Of a stretch of DNA of 33,835 nt, positions 26,167-33,050 are shown one piece after another. Below the pieces are notes generated by a model. The model was not told where the DNA came from and ran no database searches. It worked only from the letters and a program-made list of their open reading frames with translations. This DNA comes from Acidobacteriota bacterium (GTDB taxonomy: Bacteria; Acidobacteriota; Vicinamibacteria; Vicinamibacterales; UBA2999). Numbering within the stretch: position 1 is the first letter of the stretch; the number at the start of each line of letters is the position of its first letter. The position numbers and the translations under genes were made by a program. Location of the stretch: NCBI GenBank assembly GCA_013140775.1, contig JABFSA010000067.1:1-33835 (forward strand). Reading direction: 5' to 3'.

Positions 26167-27951
26167 TCACGCGAGCGCTGGAGTTCGAACCGGGACCGGC
26201 GTTCCGGCCGTACGCTTTTCGCCGATCTGCTGACGCCACATCGCGTAGTACAACCCGCGTGCCTCGAGAAGCTCGGCATGGGTACCAGACTCGGTGATGG
26301 AGCCACGTTCCAACACGACGATACGGTCGGCGTGCATGATCGTGGACAGGCGGTGAGCGATAAGGATCGTCATCACCTCGTGATTCGTCCCCACTTCGCG
26401 AATCGTCTGCCCGATTTCTTCCTCTGTCAGCGAATCCAGCGAAGAGGTGGCCTCGTCAAAGACCAGGAGGTCGGGCCGTCGCAAGAGCGCACGTGCGATC
26501 GACAGACGCTGCTTCTCGCCGCCCGATACCTTCACGCCACCCTCGCCAATGACGGTGTCCAGGCCTTTCGATGCGCGGGCCAGCAAACTGTCGCAGGACG
26601 CCTTTCGAAGTACCTCGAGACATTCGGCGTCTGTGGCCTTCGGCCGTACAAACAGCAGGTTCTCGCGGATCGTGCCCGAGAACAACTGCGTGTCCTGCGT
26701 CACAAACCCGATGTGCTCCCTCAGTTCGTTGAGATCGACGTCTGACGCTGAGTGGCCGTTGTAGAGGATGTCGCCGACTTCCGGACGGTAGAGCCCGACC
26801 AGCAACTTGACGAGAGTGGTTTTTCCCGCGCCGGAGGGTCCCACAAAGGCAATCGTGTCGCCGAGGTTCACCGTAAATGAAATATCCGTCAGCGCTGGAG
26901 TGGTCGCGGTCTGATGCTGGAATCCAACATGCAGGAACTCCAGCCGGCGCAGATCTCCCAACGGCACAGGGTTGAGCGGCCGGGGCTCCTTCTTCATGTC
27001 GAGGATGTCCTGAAAGTTCTTCAGCGACACCTCGGCCTCGCGATAGATGTTGATGATGTTCCCGAGCTCCTGCAGCGGTCCAAAGATGAAGAAGGAATAG
27101 ATGAAGAGTGAAAAGAACTGCCCGACGGTGATCGCCTGCACGTAGATCAGGTAGAGCATCAGAAACATGATCGTCGTGCGCAATGCATTGACGACCGTGC
27201 CCTGGATGAAGCTGAGACTGCGGATGTACCGCACCTTCTTCAGCTCGAGCTGGAGAATCTTGTCGGTGGTGCTGTTCAGCCGCGCGATCTCCTGTGGAGC
27301 CAGCCCGAGACTCTTGACCAGTTCGATGTTGCGAAGCGACTCTGTCGTGGCCCCCGCCAGCGCCGTCGTCTCGGCCACGATGGTCTTTTGCACGACTTTG
27401 ATCTTCTTGCTCAGCACCGAGCTCAGGATGCCGAGCACCGGCACGGTCAGGAAGTAGATGGGAGCGATCAGCCAATGGACGCTCCAGGCATAAATCATGA
27501 CGAACACGATGCCGACGAGTGACGTGAACAACACGTTGATCGAGGCTGAGACAAGCCGCTCGACGTCGGTCCTCACCTTTTGAAGCTTGCCGAGCGTCTC
27601 GCCGCTGCGCTGGTCCTCGAACACCGAGTACGGCAGCTCCAGGGAATGCTCGATGCCGTCTGAGTACAGCCGGGCGCCCAGACGCTGTGTGATGACGTTG
27701 ATGAAATAGTCCTGGAAGTTCTTGGCGACCCGCGACACGAATGCCACTCCCACGGCTGCCGCCAGAAGCACGCTGACGCCACGAAAAAATTCTCCGGTCG
27801 TGTATTCGGAGAAGCGCGTCGCGTATTCGTCGATCACATGCCGGAAGATCAGCGGATCGAGAAGCGAGAAGATCTGATTGATTGCGGCGAGCACCAGGGC
27901 GAGCGCAACGAGCCGCCAATAGTCGGCCAGGTATCGGGCGAGCAACTGCAT
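26167..27951 (-). CDS. ABC transporter, fused permease and ATPase (exporter type)
   Basis: A 594-residue half-transporter of the MsbA/LmrA type that works as a dimer. Six membrane helices lie in residues 1-330 (for example YLADYWRLVALALVLAAINQIF and the pair around YAWSVHWLIAPIYFLTVPVLGIL). The C-terminal nucleotide-binding domain has Walker A VGPSGAGKTTLVKLL, Q-loop FVTQDTQLFSGTIRENL, signature VSGGEKQRLSIARALLRRP, Walker B LLVFDEATSSLD and switch histidine IAHRLST. All motifs look functional. Substrate unknown; lipid or drug export is typical. The start is ATG 27949-27951. A long arginine/histidine-rich open frame antiparallel in phase with it is only a shadow. Confidence 0.94.
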   Translation of the reverse strand: MQLLARYLADYWRLVALALVLAAINQIFSLLDPLIFRHVIDEYATRFSEYTTGEFFRGVSVLLAAAVGVAFVSRVAKNFQDYFINVITQRLGARLYSDGIEHSLELPYSVFEDQRSGETLGKLQKVRTDVERLVSASINVLFTSLVGIVFVMIYAWSVHWLIAPIYFLTVPVLGILSSVLSKKIKVVQKTIVAETTALAGATTESLRNIELVKSLGLAPQEIARLNSTTDKILQLELKKVRYIRSLSFIQGTVVNALRTTIMFLMLYLIYVQAITVGQFFSLFIYSFFIFGPLQELGNIINIYREAEVSLKNFQDILDMKKEPRPLNPVPLGDLRRLEFLHVGFQHQTATTPALTDISFTVNLGDTIAFVGPSGAGKTTLVKLLVGLYRPEVGDILYNGHSASDVDLNELREHIGFVTQDTQLFSGTIRENLLFVRPKATDAECLEVLRKASCDSLLARASKGLDTVIGEGGVKVSGGEKQRLSIARALLRRPDLLVFDEATSSLDSLTEEEIGQTIREVGTNHEVMTILIAHRLSTIMHADRIVVLERGSITESGTHAELLEARGLYYAMWRQQIGEKRTAGTPVPVRTPALA

Positions 27952-27971
27952 CGTCCGATGATATCGCCCTC

Positions 27972-28763
27972 CTACCCTTCCTGACCGCAGTGGCCAACAT
28001 GTAAACTGGACACCGGCCTGTGCTCATCTTCGAGCTCTTTCCTCTCTTTCTCGCCGTGCTGTGCGTGATCGTCGGCGTCTCCCTGTGGATGGCACGCGGC
28101 GACTAGTGACTTCCCTCCGTGGCTTGCCTCGCGCTGGCAACGCACGAGCGACCATATTCTGGGCCTGTTCACCTTGCGGATGCTGACTGCATGCAGCCCG
28201 GCGTGCTCAAGGAGCAAATGGAGATCGACGTCGGACCTGAACCCGATGCGAGCCGTCAACGGCGAAATCAGCCGTTCGAACCTGGATGCCAGTGGTGCGT
28301 GGCTCAAGAAGTGGTTCAGGAGCACGATGCGGCCTCCCGCGCGACAGACACGGCGCATCTCTCGAAGGGCAACAACGGGGTCGGCTACGACGCTCATCAC
28401 GTACGCGGCATAGACCACATCGAACGACTCGCTGGGAAACGTCAGATGGTGAGCGTCCATTCGCATCAGTTCAATATTTCGGCCGGGTCCGATGTGACTG
28501 GCGGCTTCGCGGAGCATGGCGGCGGACGCATCGATTCCGGTGACTCGACACGTCCCCGGGTAGAGCGATGCCGTCAGGCCGGTACCGATCCCCACTTCGA
28601 GCACATCCTCGCCACCCTCGAGATTCAGCTCACGTATTGCCTCATGTCGTCCGGCCTGCAGCACGTCGCCACAGACCCGGTCGTACACCGACGCGAACGT
28701 CGCGTAGCAGCGGTCCACCACGCGGTGGTCGAGTGCCGCTACCGAAAGTACTGTCCCTGCCAT
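27972..28763 (-). CDS. PmtA-like SAM methyltransferase with anomalous C-terminal tail
   Basis: 263 residues from ATG 28761-28763; the frame is open upstream to 28850, inside the pseudogene tail. Methyltransferase motifs: SVYDRVCGDVLQAGRHEAI, DVLEVGIGTGLTASLYP, VTGIDASAAMLREA, FDVVYAAYVMSVVADP and AGGRIVLLNHF. The pattern resembles phosphatidylethanolamine N-methyltransferase (PmtA). Family members normally end near the WSLVRCQR segment, but here about 55 more residues follow (a His/Glu/Lys-rich tail ending GHCGQEG). A one-base frame change after VRCQ would meet a stop within ten codons, so a frameshift or sequencing error near 28115-28140 is likely. The true gene probably ends near 28105. Confidence 0.8.
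   Translation of the reverse strand: MAGTVLSVAALDHRVVDRCYATFASVYDRVCGDVLQAGRHEAIRELNLEGGEDVLEVGIGTGLTASLYPGTCRVTGIDASAAMLREAASHIGPGRNIELMRMDAHHLTFPSESFDVVYAAYVMSVVADPVVALREMRRVCRAGGRIVLLNHFLSHAPLASRFERLISPLTARIGFRSDVDLHLLLEHAGLHAVSIRKVNRPRIWSLVRCQREASHGGKSLVAACHPQGDADDHAQHGEKERKELEDEHRPVSSLHVGHCGQEG
28020..28106 (+). CDS. Possible 28-residue single-pass membrane peptide
   Basis: GTG 28020 opens a 28-codon frame reading a short acidic start, then a hydrophobic helix (FPLFLAVLCVIVGVSLWMA) and a charged end RGD. Most codons (about 24 of 28) end in G or C, like real genes here, whereas the antisense methyltransferase tail does not look protein-like. It has no obvious ribosome binding site. It stands divergent from the ABC exporter gene. 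Function unknown. Confidence 0.3.
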   Translation: MLIFELFPLFLAVLCVIVGVSLWMARGD

Positions 28764-28783
28764 GGCTGAATCCCGCAAGGCAT

Positions 28784-29447
28784 CTACGCAGCCTCCTGCG
28801 CTCGAAAAAGCAAGGACCGATCCACCGAACCTCCATTGAGCTCGATCCATGCGAGGACTGGACGATGGTCAGAGCCAAAGCGATCTTCGATCGCAGTCAG
28901 GCTGCTGAACCACGCGGCGGGTGGCGTTCAAATGGACGCTCACCACACGGAGTCGCCAGGGCGCTCCGGCAGCGTCGCGTCGAGTGACTGTGGCAGCCGC
29001 TGCCACGCGCCGCTGGCGCTCGAAAGGCAGTTCGATTCCCGCCAGCTCCGTCAGCGGCAAGGTGGAGAGAATGGCATTGCCCCGGTCTTCGCCTGCCGCT
29101 CCTTCCTCGGATCCATTGCGCATGGAGGGAAGGTAGAACACGCTGAGTCCACGAGTCCGGGCCGTCTCGACAATGTCCTGACGCGCACCAGTCGGCGGAG
29201 ACGGAGACATCCGCCGCGGGATTGCAGCTCCTTCGACCAGCAGACATGACGCCGCCATGGCCAGCCGGTCGTGTTCGTCTGTGAGCTCGTGCCAGTCGAG
29301 GGGCCTCTCGACTCCGGCGTCGCGTGCGCCCTCAATCGTTCGGCACACCGTAGCCGACGCGTCCTGTGGCAGCGCCACCCGTCGGGTGGCGCAAATTGTG
29401 GCGAGTGCGGCAGCGACAGCAACGACAATCAGTCGTGGGCCACGCAC
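28784..29447 (-). pseudogene. Decayed EEP-family hydrolase with internal deletions and a frameshift
   Basis: The first frame (29447 to 28869) starts with a hydrophobic leader (LIVVAVAAALATICATR) and keeps family segments RPLDWHELTDEHDRLA, DIVETARTRGLSVFYLPSMRNG, GNAILSTLPL and RVVSVHLNA. It lacks the N-terminal metal-binding Asn loop and most of the Glu strand that should stand between them. After VHLNATRR, the domain part carrying GDFN and the Tyr/Asp strand is absent. The next bases, in another frame, read AIEDRFGSDHRPVLAWIEL, the unmistakable EEP C-terminal motif with the catalytic His, and end at TAG 28784-28786. So at least two deletions and a frame change have destroyed an exported EEP enzyme. 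Annotating only the first frame as an intact gene would be wrong. Confidence 0.78.
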
Positions 29448-29453
29448 GGCCCC

Positions 29454-30455
29454 TCAACGTGACGCTGCGAGTGTCCTGCGATCGCCAAGGCTCGCACCCT
29501 GCGCGATCTTGCTCTTGATCTTTGTGACATAGCGACGCGACATCTCCTCGTCGTAGCCCGCGGCCCGGAACGCGTCGTTCCATTGCGCGTCCGAGAGACG
29601 TCCCATCAGTTCGGCGGTCCAGCGCACGTCAGCGGGTGTCAGCGTTTCCACGAGCGACTTATGGATGCCCCGGTAGTCGAACTCGATCTGGTCACCCTTG
29701 ATGTTCTTGATGAATCCTTGCGCTTCGAAGTCTTCGAGGTCGTTGCGTGACCCCTGCCCGAGGCTCTGGGTAGGAAACCAGGCAAGAAGCCTTGGGTACG
29801 CCGTCTTGCCCAGTGATGCGCCCAGGTCCTGCACGACCATGACCTGCATCGAACGTCCGTCGGTTCCTACCGTCTCGTAGACCTTGTTATTCGAGGTCTT
29901 CCAATCCCAGTTGTTCAGGATGACGTTGGCGACGAGGAGGCCTCTGAATTCCTGGGTGGCAAGCAGGTCGTTTTCGTACCAGGACCATTCCGCGACCACC
30001 TTCCGGTCAGGTAACTTCGGACGGAAGCGTCCTGCCGGTTGAGGTCCGCCCTGAGCCCCAATCAGCATCCAGGATGGGACGTAATACGTCGGCGGCTGGT
30101 GGTATCCGATCGCCCACAGGACACGCGACACCGCCACCTCTGGCTGCGCCTCGGGACCGAGCTTCACGCTCCACTCCAGGCCTTCCGGATCGCGGACGTC
30201 GTAGCCCCCGCTGTAGCCGGTTTCGTCCGCGGCGACGAAGACGAACCCGGTGGCTGGATCCGGCACGAGCGCCCTGCCCCCTGGACCCAGAAACAGATCG
30301 CGATCGGCAATATCGGTTGGGTTCTGCCAGAGGCGCGCCACATCCGCCGGAGTGGGATTCTCGAGCGTCGGTCGAAGCTCTCCACCAACCAGGCAGGCCG
30401 TTGTCGCCAGAGCGACCACCAGGAACATCAAGGCAAGTCGGGTGTGCTTTTCCAC
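29454..30455 (-). CDS. Lipoprotein with a protein-kinase-like (HipA/FAM20-type) signature, family unnamed
   Basis: About 333 residues if started at GTG 30453-30455; the frame is open to GTG 30500. A basic start, a hydrophobic stretch and ATTAC give a probable lipoprotein signal with C21. I know similar proteins from Acidobacteriota only as hypothetical. Residue pattern suggests a kinase-like fold: a strand with lysine (EWSVKLG, K98) followed by EVAVSRVLWAIGY, a helix then ILNNWDWKTSNNKVYE (D184, K186, N189-N190) like a catalytic loop, and MVVQDLGASLG (D210) like the metal-binding DFG. This is inference by eye. It sits upstream of the EEP pseudogene on the same strand, six bases away. Confidence 0.72.
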   Translation of the reverse strand: MEKHTRLALMFLVVALATTACLVGGELRPTLENPTPADVARLWQNPTDIADRDLFLGPGGRALVPDPATGFVFVAADETGYSGGYDVRDPEGLEWSVKLGPEAQPEVAVSRVLWAIGYHQPPTYYVPSWMLIGAQGGPQPAGRFRPKLPDRKVVAEWSWYENDLLATQEFRGLLVANVILNNWDWKTSNNKVYETVGTDGRSMQVMVVQDLGASLGKTAYPRLLAWFPTQSLGQGSRNDLEDFEAQGFIKNIKGDQIEFDYRGIHKSLVETLTPADVRWTAELMGRLSDAQWNDAFRAAGYDEEMSRRYVTKIKSKIAQGASLGDRRTLAASR

Positions 30456-30547
30456 GCCGCTGGGGAGTGCATGAAACCTGCCAGTCCTGCGCAGTTTCAC
30501 ATCCAGGTTGGGGGTGCTAGTATTTGGCGAACAAAAGGCGAACGCCT

Positions 30548-31447
30548 ATGCACCCCACGCCTTACCTCTTCGAACTCGACACGCCCAGGCCTACGACACG
30601 CGAGATAGCCGAGGCTGTGCGTCTGGGCGGAGCCAGCGCCCTACCGGATGCCGTCCGCCGTGCCGATGCCGCAACCTACCAGGAGGTCCGCTGCCGGTCA
30701 GCACTCAACGCAGTCGAGGGCATGCCGTTTCGCTGGACGTTGAATCCCTATCGCGGCTGCACGCACGGTTGCCACTACTGCTACGCACGCCGCTACCAGA
30801 CACAGTTCGCCCTTGGCGCGGACGACGAGTTTGCGTCGATTATTTTTGTGAAGACGAATGTCGTGAAGGTTCTTGCCCGCGAGCTCGACGCGGCATCATG
30901 GAACCGCGAGTACGTGGCCGTGGGAACAGCCACTGACTGTTACCAACCCATCGAAGGTCACTACAAGCTCACGCGCCAGGCACTCGAAGCGCTTCACGCG
31001 CACAAGACGCCGGCGGGGATCGTGACCAAGGGTCCGATGGTCGTCCGCGATCGGGATATCCTCGCCGACATGACCCGCGCGGCCGGGTGCACGGTCTTCG
31101 TGAGCGTGCCCACAGTCGATGAAGATGTCTGGAGTCAGCTCGAGCCAGGAACGGCGCACCCGCTCCAGCGACTGCGAGCGGTCCGTGAACTGGTGGACGC
31201 GGGTATCGAGGCAGGCGTGCTCATGAACCCCATCGTGCCTGGGTTGTCGTCAAAGCCGGCACTCCTCGAGCGCACCGTCAAAGCGATCGCCGACCATGGG
31301 GCGCGTTTCGTCGGCTGCAATGTGATGTACCTCGAAGGCGGCACCCGAGACCACTTCCTGCATTGGCTCGGAGCGTCGCATCCCGAGCCTTTCTCTCGTC
31401 GAGAGATGACCCAGCAGCCACTCAGGTGGACGAGCGCCAGACGCTGA
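30548..31447 (+). CDS. Radical SAM protein, SplB-like / Rv2578c family
   Basis: 299 residues from ATG 30548; the frame is open from TTG 30524. The 4Fe-4S cluster site is NPYRGCTHGCHYCYARRY (CxxxCxxC). It is followed by IIFVKTNVVKVLARELDA, VAVGTATDCYQPIEG, ALHAHKTPAGIVTKGPMVVRDRDIL and VSVPTVDEDVWSQLEPGTAHPLQRLRAVRELVDAGI, which match the Rv2578c/SplB-related group of DNA-repair-like radical SAM proteins. It probably performs radical chemistry on DNA or a nucleotide; substrate not certain. A TAGTAT box at 30518-30523 may be the -10 of its promoter. It converges on an EEP gene with 18 bases between stops. Confidence 0.88.
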   Translation: MHPTPYLFELDTPRPTTREIAEAVRLGGASALPDAVRRADAATYQEVRCRSALNAVEGMPFRWTLNPYRGCTHGCHYCYARRYQTQFALGADDEFASIIFVKTNVVKVLARELDAASWNREYVAVGTATDCYQPIEGHYKLTRQALEALHAHKTPAGIVTKGPMVVRDRDILADMTRAAGCTVFVSVPTVDEDVWSQLEPGTAHPLQRLRAVRELVDAGIEAGVLMNPIVPGLSSKPALLERTVKAIADHGARFVGCNVMYLEGGTRDHFLHWLGASHPEPFSRREMTQQPLRWTSARR

Positions 31448-31465
31448 AGCGAGCGCCCAGGAGCG

Positions 31466-32218
31466 TTACGCCGCGACGGGCTCCGTCAGAAGGTCGATCA
31501 CAACCGGAAAGTGATCCGACGCCGTGGTGGCCTCCGTAGAGCTGACCACTTCGCACCGGGCGATCCGCCCTTCATACGCCCGCGGTACGAAGACGTAGTC
31601 AAGGCGTACGTGCGGGTCCCATGTCGGCATCGTCAGCCCGGCCTCATCCCGATGACACGACCGGAACGCGTCCACGTATCCGGCGTCCAGGACTGCCTGG
31701 ATCGTGCGCCACCGAATCTGACGTCCTCCCATCCACACGAAGGGCCTCAGTCGCCACGGCAGGCGGGATACGTCGAGCCGTTCATTGGGCGCCAGCGTAT
31801 TGAAATCTCCCGCCAGCACATGAAACCCCTTCTGGTGTTGAGCGATGCTCTGCAGCAGGGCTCGCAGCTCGTATACCCGTCGCTGCTCCGTGATCGGCGA
31901 ATGAATCGCGCTCAAGTGCACACCAAAGACTCGTGTGCCTTCCTCAGTCACGATCTCGATGAACGCATGCCGGGACAACCCGGGCCGGTGCCACGACGCA
32001 GTGACCGGCCGGCGGCTCAAGTAGCCGAGCGACTGCTGCCTGAACGACGCCGAGGTGGTCATCTGGGTGAGCGATGCGAGGCGGTGCACGGTGTCGAGAT
32101 CCGTGGCCTCCTGCAGCAGCACGATATCGGGCTGGCAGGCGTTGATGACGTGGGCGAGTCGCTCGACCCGGCCCACTCCCCCACGCTGGATGTTGTACGT
32201 GAGCAGGCGGAGGTTCAC
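31466..32218 (-). CDS. Cytoplasmic endonuclease/exonuclease/phosphatase (EEP) family protein
   Basis: 250 residues with no signal peptide. All EEP motifs are intact: LRLLTYNIQRGG (N9), DIVLLQEATD (E37), VFGVHLSAIHS, HVLAGDFNTLAP, VRLDYVFVP and the terminal TASDHFPVVID. It should be a Mg-dependent phosphodiesterase or phosphatase on DNA, RNA or a small phosphoester. The start is GTG 32216-32218; its GTGA overlaps the stop of the preceding nucleotidyltransferase-like gene by four bases, so the two are coexpressed. It is the third EEP-type gene within 8 kb, and differs from the other two in lacking an export signal. Confidence 0.88.
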   Translation of the reverse strand: MNLRLLTYNIQRGGVGRVERLAHVINACQPDIVLLQEATDLDTVHRLASLTQMTTSASFRQQSLGYLSRRPVTASWHRPGLSRHAFIEIVTEEGTRVFGVHLSAIHSPITEQRRVYELRALLQSIAQHQKGFHVLAGDFNTLAPNERLDVSRLPWRLRPFVWMGGRQIRWRTIQAVLDAGYVDAFRSCHRDEAGLTMPTWDPHVRLDYVFVPRAYEGRIARCEVVSSTEATTASDHFPVVIDLLTEPVAA

Positions 32219-32721
32219 GCGGTGTCATCCGCCTTGCGACAGAGGATCAGGTACGGTTGGTCCAGCAGATCACCGCGAACCTGAAGGACGATTTCGCGCG
32301 ACGCCTGAATGTTCACTGGTCGTCTCACGAGTCCCATGAGCTGTTCGCGAAGAGGTGCCAGATCCGGGGCGATATCCGGGTCATCCTCACTCACCGGACG
32401 CGAATGCACGCCCGGAATGAAAAAGCCGTTCAGCTTGAAGAGACCGACGGCCTTCTCCCCCACCATCGTCACATCGAGGTCGCTGGTGCCCGGTCCATCG
32501 GCATCAAACGGCTCATCAACTTTCCAACGATGCCCGGTCACCCCGCTGCCCCGAAGGACGACAGTCGTGCCCGGCGGAATCGCTGTCTGGAGGATTCGGC
32601 AAAACTCCTCGTAACGATTCACATCGCCGTCAAAAGCCAGCCGTATCAGGTTGGAGCGCTTCTCCTCTTCGGTGAGGCCTCCCTGCACGGCGACCGAGCG
32701 ACCAACGTGTTCATCTGCCAT
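32215..32721 (-). CDS. Nucleotidyltransferase-fold protein (polymerase-beta-like)
   Basis: 168 residues. The core VVLRGSGVTGHRW with GTSDLDVTMVG matches the GS-x-DxD active site of polymerase-beta-type nucleotidyltransferases (G58-S59, D81, D83), although about 20 residues separate the two halves, more than in minimal MNT toxins-like proteins. The C-terminal part (ADLAPLREQLMGLVRRPVNIQASREIVLQVRGDLLDQPYLILC) is not recognised. It may add a nucleotide to a small molecule or macromolecule. Its four-base overlap with the EEP phosphodiesterase gene suggests an add/remove pair. The start is ATG 32719-32721. Confidence 0.7.
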   Translation of the reverse strand: MADEHVGRSVAVQGGLTEEEKRSNLIRLAFDGDVNRYEEFCRILQTAIPPGTTVVLRGSGVTGHRWKVDEPFDADGPGTSDLDVTMVGEKAVGLFKLNGFFIPGVHSRPVSEDDPDIAPDLAPLREQLMGLVRRPVNIQASREIVLQVRGDLLDQPYLILCRKADDTA

Positions 32722-32760
32722 CGTCTACTCCACCAGTGCGGTGTGCGAGCCGCGGACGCT

Positions 32761-32871
32761 CTAGGTGCACCCGCGCAGCAGGAAGATGAGAAAGAGCAAT
32801 GAGGCCGGGACGCCGAGAAACCAGAGAATCCCGTACCCGACGACGCCTTTTTCCGAATTGCGACTGAACAT
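32761..32871 (-). CDS. 36-residue single-pass membrane protein
   Basis: ATG 32869-32871 is preceded by AAGGAG (32881-32886, minus strand) nine bases upstream, a strong ribosome binding site. The frame is open to 32964, but that extension has no support. The peptide has a polar start (MFSRNSEKGVVG), one long hydrophobic helix (YGILWFLGVPASLLFLIFLL) and the tail RGCT. I do not know a function. It is 39 bases upstream of the nucleotidyltransferase-like gene on the same strand and could be cotranscribed. Confidence 0.7.
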   Translation of the reverse strand: MFSRNSEKGVVGYGILWFLGVPASLLFLIFLLRGCT

Positions 32872-32880
32872 ATGACCGTT

Positions 32881-32886
32881 CTCCTT
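32881..32886 (-). promoter_or_regulatory. Strong ribosome binding site for the 36-residue membrane protein
   Basis: AAGGAG on the minus strand, nine bases before ATG 32869-32871. It is the main evidence that this very short frame is translated from that codon. Confidence 0.7.
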
Positions 32887-33007
32887 TTCGAGTTCTCTAC
32901 AGGCTTTTAGAGCAATGCTCGTGCCGGTGAGACCCTCAGGGAACGCGACAGCGGGACGACGCACGCACGGAGGTTCTTACCGTCGCGCTGTACAAACTGC
33001 CGGGGGA

Positions 33008-33033
33008 GGTGCGACGGTGCGGGGTGCGACGGT
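33008..33033. repeat. Direct repeat of 11 bases in the sucB downstream gap
   Basis: GGTGCGACGGT occurs at 33008-33018 and again at 33023-33033, a 15-base period, just downstream of the E2 gene stop. No hairpin terminator is obvious in the 180-base gap 32872-33050 apart from this. Function unknown; it may be a protein binding site or a chance duplication. Confidence 0.6.
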
Positions 33034-33050
33034 CCGATTGACCTAATTGA

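Noticed and set aside
26456..28027. 523-codon open frame on the minus strand in another phase of the ABC exporter
   Set aside because: Rich in Arg, His, Ala and Asp with no domain, while the overlapping 594-residue frame has every ABC exporter motif. It is a shadow caused by high third-position GC.
28869..29447. Intact 192-residue secreted protein
   Set aside because: The frame stops just where EEP similarity continues in another phase and lacks essential motifs, so it is treated as part of a pseudogene.
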